A DNA stretch of 64,000 nt from assembly GCF_016901015.1 (NCBI RefSeq), contig NZ_JAFEUP010000006.1:124001-188000 (forward strand), written 5' to 3'. Below, piece by piece: positions 25,317 through 34,034 of the stretch. The notes beneath the pieces were generated by a model that searched no databases, was not told where the DNA came from, and saw nothing but the letters and a program-made list of their open reading frames with translations. Each line of letters begins with the position of its first letter. The first letter of the stretch is position 1. The position numbers were made by a program, and so were the translations under genes. The DNA comes from Zestomonas insulae (GTDB lineage: Bacteria; Pseudomonadota; Gammaproteobacteria; Pseudomonadales; Pseudomonadaceae).

Positions 25317-25703
25317 TCAATAGTTGAGCGGGGCGGGAATCAGCTCGAAGCCCTGCTTGCCGAGCGCGATACGGTACTTGCGCACCTCGCCGGCGTGGAT
25401 GCGCACCGGCTGGCTGTCCGGCTGGATGATCCCCGGCGTGCAGGTGCCGGGACCGATCAGCGCCAGGCGCAGCGGCACTTCGCCGGGTGGCAGGTTGAAC
25501 GCCACCGACTGGCCCTGGTACAGGCGCGCGGCCAGTTCGTCGTGCAGGTACAGGCCGATGTCGCAGGGGCTGGCCACTTCCAGGCGCTCGCGAGAGACGA
25601 TCAGCATGCCGTAGCCCTGCGCCTGGGCGGTCGGCGTGCCGTACGGGGCGGCCTCGGCGAGCGGCACCAGGCCGAGCAGGGCGGTCAGGATCAGACGACG
25701 CAT
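25317..25703 (-). CDS. Small secreted protein of unknown function
   Basis: A 128-residue protein with a signal peptide (MRRLILTALLGLVPLAEA, cleavage near residue 18) and a mature part that reads as a small beta-sandwich. Two cysteines (SPCDIG and GTCTPG) could form a disulfide. No domain is recognised. I chose MRRLIL because GGGAGAG stands 5 bases ahead; a longer reading adds ten codons. It sits between copA and copZ, but on the copA strand its stop is just upstream of the copA promoter, so it is not obviously part of the CueR unit. A role in copper handling is only suggested by position. Confidence 0.7.
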   Translation of the reverse strand: MRRLILTALLGLVPLAEAAPYGTPTAQAQGYGMLIVSRERLEVASPCDIGLYLHDELAARLYQGQSVAFNLPPGEVPLRLALIGPGTCTPGIIQPDSQPVRIHAGEVRKYRIALGKQGFELIPAPLNY

Positions 25704-25768
25704 GGCGGCTCTCCCCCAGATGGACAGCTTCATGGTGGGCGAGGCGGCCGGGCTCGGCAAGTCGACGC

Positions 25769-25799
25769 TTGACCTTGCCCCTGTGGCAAGGTGGACGCT
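25769..25799 (+). promoter_or_regulatory. CueR operator and promoter of copZ
   Basis: TTGACC at 25769-25774 (-35), dyad ACCTTGCC-CCTGT-GGCAAGGT at 25772-25792 in a 19-base spacer, and GACGCT at 25794-25799 as -10. The dyad arms are identical to those before copA. The copZ start is 33 bases downstream of the -10. Confidence 0.85.
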
Positions 25800-25831
25800 T
25801 GCCGCAGAGCCAATCAACGGAGGTGCGAAAA

Positions 25832-26029
25832 ATGTGCAGCTACAAGGTGCAAGGCATGAGTTGCGGGCATTGCGTGCGGGCCATTACCCGGGCGCTGCAG
25901 GCGCGCGATGCACAGGCGGTGGTCGAGGTCGACCTGGGGGCCGGCGAGGTGCGGGTGGCCGGCGCGCTGAGCGAGGAGGAAGTGCTCGCGGCGATCCGCG
26001 CCGAGGGTTATCTGGCCGAAACGGCCTGA
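25832..26029 (+). CDS. copZ: Copper chaperone, HMA domain (CopZ-like)
   Basis: A 65-residue single heavy-metal-associated domain: MCSYKVQGMSCGHC with the copper-binding CxxC at residues 11-14, and the beta-alpha-beta-beta-alpha-beta pattern through IRAEGYLAETA. It should carry Cu(I) in the cytoplasm to CopA and CueR. CGGAGG lies 8 bases before the ATG. A CueR-type promoter is directly upstream. Confidence 0.93.
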   Translation: MCSYKVQGMSCGHCVRAITRALQARDAQAVVEVDLGAGEVRVAGALSEEEVLAAIRAEGYLAETA

Positions 26030-26030
26030 G

Positions 26031-26660
26031 TCAGTCCGGCGCGCACCAGTCGCGCATCACTCCGCGGAAGAAGCCGTCGATCAGCGGCCGGGTGTCGCGC
26101 AGCGGATCGAACAGGTTGGGGTCGCGCAGCCAGTCGCAGAACAGCCCGAGCAGCAGCGCATGCAGTGCGCGTGCGGCGAGCTTCGGGCTGTGGCCGGGCT
26201 CCAGGTGGTTGCGCGCCTGCGCCTGAATGAACAGTTTTTCGCTGAGGTCGATGAACTGGTTGATGAAGGCGTTGTGGCGCTCCTCGGCCTCGCGCAGTTC
26301 CTCGGTGAACTCGCAGCGGTAGAGGAGGATGGTGAAGATGCGTCGTTTCTGCTCGTCGCGCGCCAGGTCCTCGACGGTGTCGATGCACAAGTTGCGCAGC
26401 GCCAGCAGCGAGGCGCAGGAATCCTCGCCCCCCAGCAAGGCGGCCATGTGTTCCGGCGGCAGGCGCACCTGGTTGAGCATTTCGTGGAACAGGTGGGCCT
26501 TGTTCTGGAAATGCCAGTAAACCGCGCCGCGGGTTACCCCGACATGGCGCGCGATGGTTTCCAGGCTGGTATGGGCCACCCCCTTTTCCAGGAACAGCAG
26601 TTCGGCAGCCTGCAATATGGCCTGGCGGGTCTTCTCGGCATCTTCTTTGGTACGGCGCAT
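26031..26660 (-). CDS. TetR family repressor of the adjacent RND pump
   Basis: A 209-residue TetR regulator. The N-terminal helix-turn-helix (about 10-55) reads LFLEKGVAHTSLETIARHVGVTRGAVYWHFQNK, close to AcrR/TtgR-type repressors, and the C-terminal domain has the CEFTEELREAE segment also seen in that group. Divergent from the adaptor/RND genes with 148 bases between, the usual arrangement for a local repressor released by pump substrates. Its stop is one base from the copZ stop. Confidence 0.92.
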   Translation of the reverse strand: MRRTKEDAEKTRQAILQAAELLFLEKGVAHTSLETIARHVGVTRGAVYWHFQNKAHLFHEMLNQVRLPPEHMAALLGGEDSCASLLALRNLCIDTVEDLARDEQKRRIFTILLYRCEFTEELREAEERHNAFINQFIDLSEKLFIQAQARNHLEPGHSPKLAARALHALLLGLFCDWLRDPNLFDPLRDTRPLIDGFFRGVMRDWCAPD

Positions 26661-26808
26661 GGCGGCTCGCGGTTTACTGACTAGTCTCTCTTTTTAAGTA
26701 GAGTCTACCGGCTTTACGTCCTTTGGTTATGCCCCGTGCTCGTCGCCCGCCGACGGGGAAGGGGCTGCCGTCGCGCTTTTGCCTTTCGCGTCTGTCATGG
26801 AGACACCT

Positions 26809-27987
26809 ATGTCGTTTGCTGTTCACGTCCCCCGTGCCCTTTCCTGTGCCCTCCTCAGCGGCCTGCTCGCCAGCCAGGTGCTGGCCGACGATAAGCCCGC
26901 CGCCGCGGCACCGCCGGCACCGGAAGTGTTGGTGGAAACCGTCAGCAGCGCGCCGCTGCCGCTGGTGCTGGAATACGCCGGGCGCACCGCCGGCTACCGC
27001 GAGGTGGAAGTGCGCGCCCAGGTCAGCGGCATCCTCCAGCAGCGCACCTATCAGGAAGGCGCCACGGTGACCAAGGATCAGGTGCTGTTCCGCATCGATC
27101 CGCGCCTGTACCAGGCGGCGCTGTCCCAGGCCAAGGGGGCGCTGGCCCAGGAGCAGGCGCGCTACCGCCAGGCCGACCGCGACCTCAAGCGGATTCGCGA
27201 GCTGCAGAAGAAGGGCTTCGCCAGCGAGAGCGAACTGGACCGCTACATCTCCAACTTCGAACAATCCAAGGCCAACATCGAGGCAGCCAAGGCCAACGTG
27301 CAGGCCAAGCAGATCGACCTCGACTACACCACGGTGAAGGCGCCGATCAGCGGCATCACCAGCAAGGAAACCGTGTCCGAGGGCAGCCTGGTGGCGGCCA
27401 ACGACCCCAATTCCAGCCTGCTCACCCGCCTCACCCAGCTCGACCCGCTGTACGTCAACTTCGCCTATTCCGATACCGAGGGCGCCCGGGTACGCGACGG
27501 CGTGCAGAGCGGCGCGCTGACCATGCCGGCCAACGGCAAGCTGAATGCGGTGATCAAGTTCGGCGATGGCTCGACCTATCCTCTGGAAGGCCGGGTGGAC
27601 TTCACCGACAGCTTCGTCGACACCGGCACCGGCACCATCAGCGCCCGCGCGGTGGTGCCCAACCCGGAGCATCGCTTGCTGCCGGGCCAGTTCGTCCGCG
27701 TGCTGATCAAGGGCTTCACCCGGCCGAACGCCATCACCGTGCCCGAGCAAGCACTGGCGCAAGCGCAGAAGGGCACCTTCGTCTACGTGGTCGATGACGG
27801 TGGCGTGGCGCGCATGCGCGAAGTCACCACCGGCGAGACCTCCGGCGGCCGCTGGGTGATCGAGTCGGGGCTGAAGATCGGCGAACGGGTGATCGTCGAG
27901 GGACTGCTGCGGGTGCGCCCGGACAGCCCGGTGAAAGCGGTCGATGCCGCGAGCAAGCCTGCTGATTCGTCTGCCAAGCAATCCTAA
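26809..27987 (+). CDS. RND efflux periplasmic adaptor (MFP)
   Basis: A 392-residue membrane-fusion protein: signal peptide ending near QVLA (residue about 24), barrel-sandwich halves around REVEVRAQVSGILQQRTYQEG and DYTTVKAPISGI, an alpha-helical hairpin (about 105-165), beta-barrel and membrane-proximal domains. No lipobox cysteine is seen, so unlike MexA/AcrA it is probably not lipid-anchored. GGAGA lies 7 bases before the chosen ATG (MSFAV). It is followed 11 bases later by the RND pump gene. Confidence 0.93.
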   Translation: MSFAVHVPRALSCALLSGLLASQVLADDKPAAAAPPAPEVLVETVSSAPLPLVLEYAGRTAGYREVEVRAQVSGILQQRTYQEGATVTKDQVLFRIDPRLYQAALSQAKGALAQEQARYRQADRDLKRIRELQKKGFASESELDRYISNFEQSKANIEAAKANVQAKQIDLDYTTVKAPISGITSKETVSEGSLVAANDPNSSLLTRLTQLDPLYVNFAYSDTEGARVRDGVQSGALTMPANGKLNAVIKFGDGSTYPLEGRVDFTDSFVDTGTGTISARAVVPNPEHRLLPGQFVRVLIKGFTRPNAITVPEQALAQAQKGTFVYVVDDGGVARMREVTTGETSGGRWVIESGLKIGERVIVEGLLRVRPDSPVKAVDAASKPADSSAKQS

Positions 27988-27998
27988 GGAGCGTCGCC

Positions 27999-30900
27999 GT
28001 GATCTCACGCTTCTTTATCGATCGACCGATCTTCGCGGTGGTCATTTCCATCGTCATCATTCTGTCCGGCCTGGCGGCCATGCGCGCGCTGCCGATTGCC
28101 CAGTACCCGGAAATCCTCCCGCCCGAAGTGGCCGTCACCGCCACCTACCCGGGCGCCAGCTCGCAGGTCATCGCGGAAACCGTGGCGGCGCCGCTCGAGC
28201 AGGAAATCAACGGCGTCGAGGGCATGATCTACCAGCTTTCGAACTCCGACAGTAACGGCTCGATGAGCCTGTCCGTGTACTTCGCGGTCGGCACCGATGC
28301 GGACCAGGCGACCATCGACGTCAACAACAGGGTCCAGGCGGCGCTCGCCAAGCTGCCGGAAGACGTACGCCGCCAGGGTGTGAAGGTGGAGAAGAAATCC
28401 TCCGACATCCTCCAGGTGGTGACCCTGTTCTCGCCGGACAACTCGCGCGACCCGATCTTCATCAGCAACTACGCGCTGATCAACGTGATCGACGAGCTCA
28501 AGCGTATTCCCGGGGTCGGCGATGCCAGCCAGTTCGGCTCGAAGGACTACTCCATGCGCATCTGGCTGCGCCCGGACAAGCTGGCGCAGTACAACCTGAC
28601 GCCCACCGACGTGGTCAACGCGATCCGCGAGCAGAACTCGCAGTTCGCCGCCGGCAACTTCGGCAAGGAGCCGATGAACGACCCGCAGGCGTTCACCTAC
28701 ACGGTGAGCACCCAGGGGCGCTTCACCGATCCCAAGGAGTTCGAGAGCGTCATCCTGCGCACCGATGCCACCGGTGCCAGCCTGCTGCTCAAGGACGTCG
28801 CACGGGTCGAGCTGGGCGCCCTCGACTACTCGCTGGTGACCACCCTCAACGGCCAGCAGAACGCCGCTTTCGGTATCTTCCTGCAGCCCGGGGCGAACGC
28901 TCTGGACACCGCCGACGCGGTGAGCAAAACCATGGAGCGGCTGGCCAAGCGCTTCCCGCAGGGCATCGCCTACAAGATCCCCTACGACACCACCACCTTC
29001 GTCAAAGTCTCCATCGAGGAGGTGATCCACACCTTCTTCGAGGCGCTGGTGCTGGTGATGCTGGTGGTGTTCATCTTCCTGCAGAACTGGCGCGCCACGC
29101 TGATCCCGGTGCTGGCGATCCCGGTGTCGCTGATCGGCACCTTCGCCGGCATGTACATGCTGGGCTTCTCGATCAACCTGCTGACCCTGTTCGGCATGGT
29201 GCTGGCGATCGGCATCGTGGTCGACGACGCCATCGTGGTGCTGGAGAACGTCGAGCGGGTGATGCGCACCGAGAAGCTCAGCCCGCGTGAGGCGGCGATC
29301 AAGGCCATGGAGGAGGTGACCGGGCCGATCGTCGCCATCGTCCTGGTGCTCTGCGCGGTATTTGTTCCGGTGGGCTTCCTCGGCGGCCTGGCGGGACAGA
29401 TGTACAAACAGTTCGCTATCACCATCGCGGTGTCGGTGGTGATCTCCGGCATCGTCGCCCTGACCCTGTCGCCGGCGCTCTGCGCGCTGCTGCTCAAGCC
29501 CGAGCACAAGGAACCGGCGGCACCGTTCCGCTGGTTCAACAACGCCTTCGAGCGCTTCACCAACGGCTATACCGCCGGTGTGCAGTTCTTCCTCAAGCGC
29601 TCGCTGATCGGCCTGCTGGTGTTCGGCGGGATGATCGCCCTGCTGGTCGTGCTGTTCGGCCGGGTGCCCGGCTCGCTGGTGCCAGACGAGGACCAGGGCT
29701 ACGTGATCAACGCCTACATCCTGCCGCCGGCGGCCTCGCTGGGGCGCACCGAACAGGTCACCGGCGCGGTCACCGAGCAGCTGATGAAGCACCCCGCGGT
29801 GCGTGACGTGGTGACCTTCGCCGGTTACGACATCCTCACCTCCGGCGTGCGCAGCAACGTCGGGGTGTCGTTCGTGCCGCTCAAGGACTGGAAGGAGCGC
29901 ACCACCAAGGAGCTGGATGCACGCAACCTGCCAGGCCCGTTCATGGCCATGGGCGCCCAGCAGAAGGATGCGGTGGTGATGACCTTCAACCCGCCGCCGA
30001 TCACCGGCATGAGTACCACCGGCGGTTTCGAGGCGTACATCCAGGATCGCAGCGGCGGCTCGATCGCCCAGTTCGAGGACGTGGTGCACAAGTTCATGGC
30101 CGCGGCGGCCAAGCGCCCTGAACTGGTCGGCGTCAACACCACCTTCAACGCCGACGTGCCGCAGTACTTCATCAACCTCGACCGCACCAAGGCGCGTGCC
30201 CTGGGAGTGGCGATCAATGACGTATTCACCGCCATGCAGTCGACCTTCGGCAGCTACTACGTCAACGACTTCACCCTGTACGGCCGTACATGGCAGGTCA
30301 GCCTGCAGTCCGAGGCGGACTTCCGCCGCAAGCCGGAAGACCTGACCCAGGTGTTCGTGCGCTCGTCGACCAACGACCTGGTGCCGCTGTCCTCGCTGGT
30401 GAGTGTCGAGCGCATCCTCGGCCCGGACTCCTATGCGCGCTTCAACGTCTACCCGGCCGCCAAGGTGCTCGGCGGGCCGGCGCCGGGCTATAGCTCCGGG
30501 CAGTCGCTGGCGGCGATGCAGGCGGTGGCCGACGAGGTGCTCGGCGAGGACTACACCCTGGCGTGGATCGGCTCGGCCTACCAGGAGCTGGCGACCCAGG
30601 GCTCCGGTAGCACCGCGTTCATCTTCGGCCTGATTCTGGTGTTCCTGATCCTCGCCGCCCAGTACGAGCGCTGGACCCTGCCGATTGCGGTGGTCACCGC
30701 CGTGCCGTTCGCGGTGTTCGGCGCGATTCTGGCGATCTGGCTGCGTGGGCTGTCCAACGACGTGTACTTCCAGGTCGGCCTGGTGACTCTGATTGGCCTG
30801 GCAGCGAAGAACGCCATCCTGATCATCGAGTTCGCCGTGCTGTGCCGCGAAGAGCAGGGCATGGGCATCTTCGAGTCGGCGCTGGAAGCCGCCAAGCTGC

Positions 30901-31145
30901 GCTTCCGGCCGATCGTGATGACCTCGCTGGCGTTCATCCTCGGGTGCGTACCGTTGGCGATCAGCAGCGGCGCCGGTTCGGCCAGTCGCCACTCGATCGG
31001 CACCGGGGTGATCGGCGGCATGCTCGCGGCAACGCTGCTGGCGACCTTTCTGATCCCGATGTTCTACCTGCTGGTCGAGTCGGCTGCCGCCAAGCTCGGC
31101 GGTAAAGACAAGGACAAGACCGCCGCGCCGGCTGCGGCCGAATAG
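27999..31145 (+). CDS. RND (HAE1) multidrug efflux transporter
   Basis: A 1048-residue inner-membrane proton-driven pump with 12 expected helices and two large periplasmic loops. The proton-relay residues are present: Asp409-Asp410 in VVDDAIVVLENV (helix 4) and Lys937 in AAKNAILIIEF (helix 10). It begins MISRFFIDRPIFAVVISI. The overall pattern fits the hydrophobe/amphiphile family, nearer MexQ/MexF types than MexB in my reading. The outer-membrane channel that completes the tripartite system is not encoded next to it; a Bcr/CflA gene follows instead, so a channel encoded elsewhere must be recruited. Confidence 0.95.
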   Translation: MISRFFIDRPIFAVVISIVIILSGLAAMRALPIAQYPEILPPEVAVTATYPGASSQVIAETVAAPLEQEINGVEGMIYQLSNSDSNGSMSLSVYFAVGTDADQATIDVNNRVQAALAKLPEDVRRQGVKVEKKSSDILQVVTLFSPDNSRDPIFISNYALINVIDELKRIPGVGDASQFGSKDYSMRIWLRPDKLAQYNLTPTDVVNAIREQNSQFAAGNFGKEPMNDPQAFTYTVSTQGRFTDPKEFESVILRTDATGASLLLKDVARVELGALDYSLVTTLNGQQNAAFGIFLQPGANALDTADAVSKTMERLAKRFPQGIAYKIPYDTTTFVKVSIEEVIHTFFEALVLVMLVVFIFLQNWRATLIPVLAIPVSLIGTFAGMYMLGFSINLLTLFGMVLAIGIVVDDAIVVLENVERVMRTEKLSPREAAIKAMEEVTGPIVAIVLVLCAVFVPVGFLGGLAGQMYKQFAITIAVSVVISGIVALTLSPALCALLLKPEHKEPAAPFRWFNNAFERFTNGYTAGVQFFLKRSLIGLLVFGGMIALLVVLFGRVPGSLVPDEDQGYVINAYILPPAASLGRTEQVTGAVTEQLMKHPAVRDVVTFAGYDILTSGVRSNVGVSFVPLKDWKERTTKELDARNLPGPFMAMGAQQKDAVVMTFNPPPITGMSTTGGFEAYIQDRSGGSIAQFEDVVHKFMAAAAKRPELVGVNTTFNADVPQYFINLDRTKARALGVAINDVFTAMQSTFGSYYVNDFTLYGRTWQVSLQSEADFRRKPEDLTQVFVRSSTNDLVPLSSLVSVERILGPDSYARFNVYPAAKVLGGPAPGYSSGQSLAAMQAVADEVLGEDYTLAWIGSAYQELATQGSGSTAFIFGLILVFLILAAQYERWTLPIAVVTAVPFAVFGAILAIWLRGLSNDVYFQVGLVTLIGLAAKNAILIIEFAVLCREEQGMGIFESALEAAKLRFRPIVMTSLAFILGCVPLAISSGAGSASRHSIGTGVIGGMLAATLLATFLIPMFYLLVESAAAKLGGKDKDKTAAPAAAE

Positions 31146-31150
31146 GCCTG

Positions 31151-31197
31151 AGCGCGCGCCGGGGCAATCGCTCACCACGATTGCCCCGGCGCGCGCT
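31151..31197 (+). terminator. Perfect 20-bp inverted repeat after RND gene
   Basis: AGCGCGCGCCGGGGCAATCG at 31151-31170 is exactly mirrored at 31178-31197 with a 7-base loop CTCACCA. It begins five bases after the RND stop. The stem is very stable, though no T-run follows, so a terminator or mRNA-end stabiliser is inferred. Confidence 0.65.
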
Positions 31198-31303
31198 GCG
31201 GCGAACGCACTGTTGTGCAGTTCAGCCTTGGGCTGCTGCCGCGGCCCGGCTATCCTGCCGCTTTGCTGCGGCCGTTTTGACCGCGATGCCTGCCGGACCC
31301 TTC

Positions 31304-32488
31304 ATGAACCTACGCATCCTGCTGATCCTCGGCGCCCTCAGCGCCTTCGGCCCGCTGGCCATCGACTTCTACCTGCCGACCTTCCCGACCCTTGCCGCGG
31401 TGTTCGCCACCGACATCGAGCACGTGCAGCTCAGCCTGGCGGTGTACTTCGCCGGCCTGGCGATCGGCCAACTGCTCTACGGCCCGCTGGCCGACCGCTT
31501 CGGCCGGCGCCTGCCGCTGCTGATCGGGGTGTCGCTGTTCACCCTGGCGTCGTTGGTCTGCAGCCTGGCGCCGAGCCTCGAATGGCTGATCGCTGCGCGC
31601 TTCGTGCAGGCGCTCGGCGGCTGCGCCGGCATGGTGATCTCCCGCGCGGTGGTGCGTGACCTGTGCGACCCGGTCGCCTCGGCCAAGGCGTTTTCCCAAC
31701 TGATGCTGGTGATGGGCCTGGCGCCGATCCTCGCCCCGCTGTTCGGCGGCTGGCTGCTGCAGTTCTCCGGCTGGCGCTCGATCTTCTACTGCCTGACCCT
31801 GTTCAGCGCGCTGTGTGGTACCGCGGTGGCACTGTGGCTGCCCGAATCGCTGTCACGCGAAATGCCGCGCCTGCCGCTGAGTGGCGCATTGCAGCGCTAT
31901 CGCGGGCTGTTGGGCGACGGCGTGTTCCTCGGCTACGCGCTGACCGGCGGCCTGGTGATGGGCGGCATGTTCGCCTACATCTCCGGCTCGCCGTACGTGT
32001 TCATCGAGCTGTATGACGTGCCGGCCGAGCACTACGGCTGGCTGTTCGGCAGCAACGCGGCGGGCTTCATCATCGCCGGGCAGATCAACGCGCGCCTGCT
32101 GCGCTGGCGCGGCCCGGCGTTCTGGCTGCGCCGCGCGGTGTGGATCTACCTGGCCGCCGGGCTGACCTTGCTGACCGTCTCCGCGCTGCAGCCGAGCGCG
32201 CTGTGGCCGTTGCTGATCCCGCTGTTCATCTGCATCGCCAGCCTTGGCGGCATCCTGCCGAACGCCTCGGCCTGCGCGATGGCCGGCCACGGCGTACAGG
32301 CCGGCAGCGCTTCCGGGCTGCTCGGTTCGCTGCAGTTCTGCATCGCCGCGGGCGCCTCGGCGCTGGTCGGCGTGCTGCACGACGGCACGGCCATGCCGAT
32401 GGCCGAGGCCATCAGCCTGTGTGGAATCGGTGCGGTGACCCTGACCCTGCTGACCTGGCGTCTGGAACGGCGTCAGGCGCTGCGCTGA
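31304..32488 (+). CDS. Bcr/CflA family MFS drug exporter
   Basis: A 394-residue major-facilitator protein with 12 predicted helices. The Bcr/CflA opening ALSAFGPLAIDFYLPTFPTLAAVF and the MFS loop motif GPLADRFGRRLPLL are clear, as is the RAVVRDL motif after helix 5. The E. coli homologue exports bicyclomycin, sulfonamides and small peptides. Start MNLRIL is chosen by comparison with family N-termini; an ATG six codons upstream is possible. The 3' end overlaps the convergent 59-residue gene by 16 bases. Confidence 0.9.
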   Translation: MNLRILLILGALSAFGPLAIDFYLPTFPTLAAVFATDIEHVQLSLAVYFAGLAIGQLLYGPLADRFGRRLPLLIGVSLFTLASLVCSLAPSLEWLIAARFVQALGGCAGMVISRAVVRDLCDPVASAKAFSQLMLVMGLAPILAPLFGGWLLQFSGWRSIFYCLTLFSALCGTAVALWLPESLSREMPRLPLSGALQRYRGLLGDGVFLGYALTGGLVMGGMFAYISGSPYVFIELYDVPAEHYGWLFGSNAAGFIIAGQINARLLRWRGPAFWLRRAVWIYLAAGLTLLTVSALQPSALWPLLIPLFICIASLGGILPNASACAMAGHGVQAGSASGLLGSLQFCIAAGASALVGVLHDGTAMPMAEAISLCGIGAVTLTLLTWRLERRQALR

Positions 32489-32652
32489 ACTGCTTCGGGT
32501 AAGTGATGGGGGGCGCGCAGACGCGCCTCCAGTGTGGCGACGAACTGCCGGGCCTCGGCCTCGCTACGGAAACTGATGCAGTGCTGATCGAGGCGTACTT
32601 GCCAGCTGCGGCGGCCCTGCGGACCTGCGGTCGGACTGACGAGAATCTTCAT
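32473..32652 (-). CDS. Conserved 59-residue small protein
   Basis: A short gene encoding MKILVSPTAGPQGRRSWQVR onward to EAVQRSA, 59 residues, with the middle DQHCISFRSEAEARQFVATLEARL reading as strand then helix. GGGAG stands 7 bases before the ATG. From memory, near-identical short proteins of this form occur in other Pseudomonas genomes; function unknown. It overlaps the 3' end of the convergent exporter gene. The compact alpha/beta content and lack of signal peptide point to a cytoplasmic protein. Confidence 0.75.
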   Translation of the reverse strand: MKILVSPTAGPQGRRSWQVRLDQHCISFRSEAEARQFVATLEARLRAPHHLPEAVQRSA

Positions 32653-32797
32653 CGCAACGCTCCCCGGCCATGTGGGCGGAGATTGCAGTTTAGCGCCCCG
32701 CCCGGGTCCAGCACGCAGCTGCGACGGATGGCGGCGAGCGCTCTGTTTCAGGATCTTTCGCGCCTGCCACAGGGCCGCCGGCCGCCGCGTGTGGCGC

Positions 32798-33814
32798 TCA
32801 GGCGAAGCCTTCGAGGACGATCTTGCCCTTGGCCTTGCCGCTTTCCAGCAGGGCGTGGGCGCGACGCAGGTTGGCCGCGTCGATGCGCCCGAAATGCTCG
32901 CCCAGGGTGGTTTTCAGCACGCCCTGATCGATCAGCTGGCTGACCCGCTCGAGCAGTTTGTGCTGCTCGAGCATGTCGTCGGTCTGGAACAGCGAACGGG
33001 TGTACATGAACTCCCAGTGCAACGACAGGCTCTTGCGCTTGAGCTTGCGCACGTCGAGCGCTTCCGGGTCGTCGATCAGGCCGAGCTTGCCTTGCGGCGC
33101 CAGGGCTTCGACCAACTGATCGAGGTGCTGATCAGTGTTGGTCAGGCTGGCCACATGGGTCACCGGGCCGATTCCGAGGCCGCGGATTTCCTCGGCCAGC
33201 GGCCGGCCATGGTCGACCACGTGCTGCGCGCCGAGGGCGCGCACCCAGGCCTGGGTGTCGGCCCGCGAGGCGCTGCCGATCACGGTCAGGCCGGTGAGCT
33301 GGCGGGCCAATTGGGTGAGGATCGAGCCGACCCCGCCGGCGGCACCGACGATCAGCAGGCGCTGGCCGGCGCTGGCCGCCCCTTCGGCGATGCCCAGGCG
33401 CTCGAACAGCAGCTCCCAGGCGGTGATCGCGGTCAGCGGCAGTGCGGCGGCCTGGGCGAAGTCCAGGCTGCGCGGCTTGTGGCCGACCAGCCGCTCGTCG
33501 ACCACGTGCAGCTCGCTGTTGGCGCCGGGGCGATCCAGCGCGCCGGCGTAGAACACCTCGTCGCCGGGCTGGAACAGGCTGGCCGCGCTGCCCACTGCGC
33601 GCACCACGCCGGCCACGTCCCAGCCGAGCACCTTGGCCTGGCCGGCCTCGGGGGCGACGTTGCGGCGAATCTTGGTGTCCACCGGATTGACCGAGATGGC
33701 CCGCACCTCGACCAACAGGTCGCGCGGGCCGGGCGTCGGCGCCGGCAGTTCGACGTCCTGCAGGGCATCGGGGTGGTCGATCGGCAACGACTGGTAGTAG
33801 GCAATGGCTTTCAT
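32798..33814 (-). CDS. Zinc-independent quinone oxidoreductase-like alcohol dehydrogenase
   Basis: A 338-residue medium-chain dehydrogenase of the zeta-crystallin/quinone oxidoreductase (ZADH) type. GroES-like N-terminal domain (SVNPVDTKIRR, GWDVAGVV) and Rossmann domain with the NADPH loop VGAAGGVGSILTQLA (about 152-166). The zinc-ligand cysteines of classic alcohol dehydrogenases are missing, as is normal for this branch. Start at MKAIAYYQ. Divergent from a LysR gene, with a pair of hairpin repeats in between; the LysR is the probable regulator. Confidence 0.9.
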   Translation of the reverse strand: MKAIAYYQSLPIDHPDALQDVELPAPTPGPRDLLVEVRAISVNPVDTKIRRNVAPEAGQAKVLGWDVAGVVRAVGSAASLFQPGDEVFYAGALDRPGANSELHVVDERLVGHKPRSLDFAQAAALPLTAITAWELLFERLGIAEGAASAGQRLLIVGAAGGVGSILTQLARQLTGLTVIGSASRADTQAWVRALGAQHVVDHGRPLAEEIRGLGIGPVTHVASLTNTDQHLDQLVEALAPQGKLGLIDDPEALDVRKLKRKSLSLHWEFMYTRSLFQTDDMLEQHKLLERVSQLIDQGVLKTTLGEHFGRIDAANLRRAHALLESGKAKGKIVLEGFA

Positions 33815-33841
33815 GCGTGCTCCTGGGTGGCGGGTGACTGG

Positions 33842-33906
33842 GTCCCCGCCTGCGCGGGGACGACGATTGATTCGTGCGGCACCGTCATTCCCGCGAAGGC
33901 GGGAAT
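33842..33906. repeat. Paired CCCCGC hairpin repeat (family 2)
   Basis: Two 20-base hairpins, GTCCCCGC-CTGC-GCGGGGAC at 33842-33861 and ATTCCCGC-GAAG-GCGGGAAT at 33887-33906, separated by 25 bases. This is a widespread proteobacterial intergenic palindrome type. A second pair occurs at 47769-47854. Confidence 0.8.
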
Positions 33907-34034
33907 CCAACGGACCGGGGTGCGCGAGCGGCGCGCCCGTGACTCAGGCCAGTTATCCTCGGCTATTCGCCTGGAATGAAAAACCCACTGCGAATAGAGT
34001 CTCTTTCAAAGCAATTTTGAAAATAGAGCCCGCC

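Noticed and set aside
25769..25792. TTGACC dyad as a RutR-like site
   Set aside because: The 5-base centre, CTTGCC arms and 19-base promoter spacer mark it as a CueR site.
28005..31178. Long open frame antisense to the RND pump
   Set aside because: His/Gln/Arg-rich shadow of the pump gene; the plus-strand product is a full RND transporter with conserved residues.
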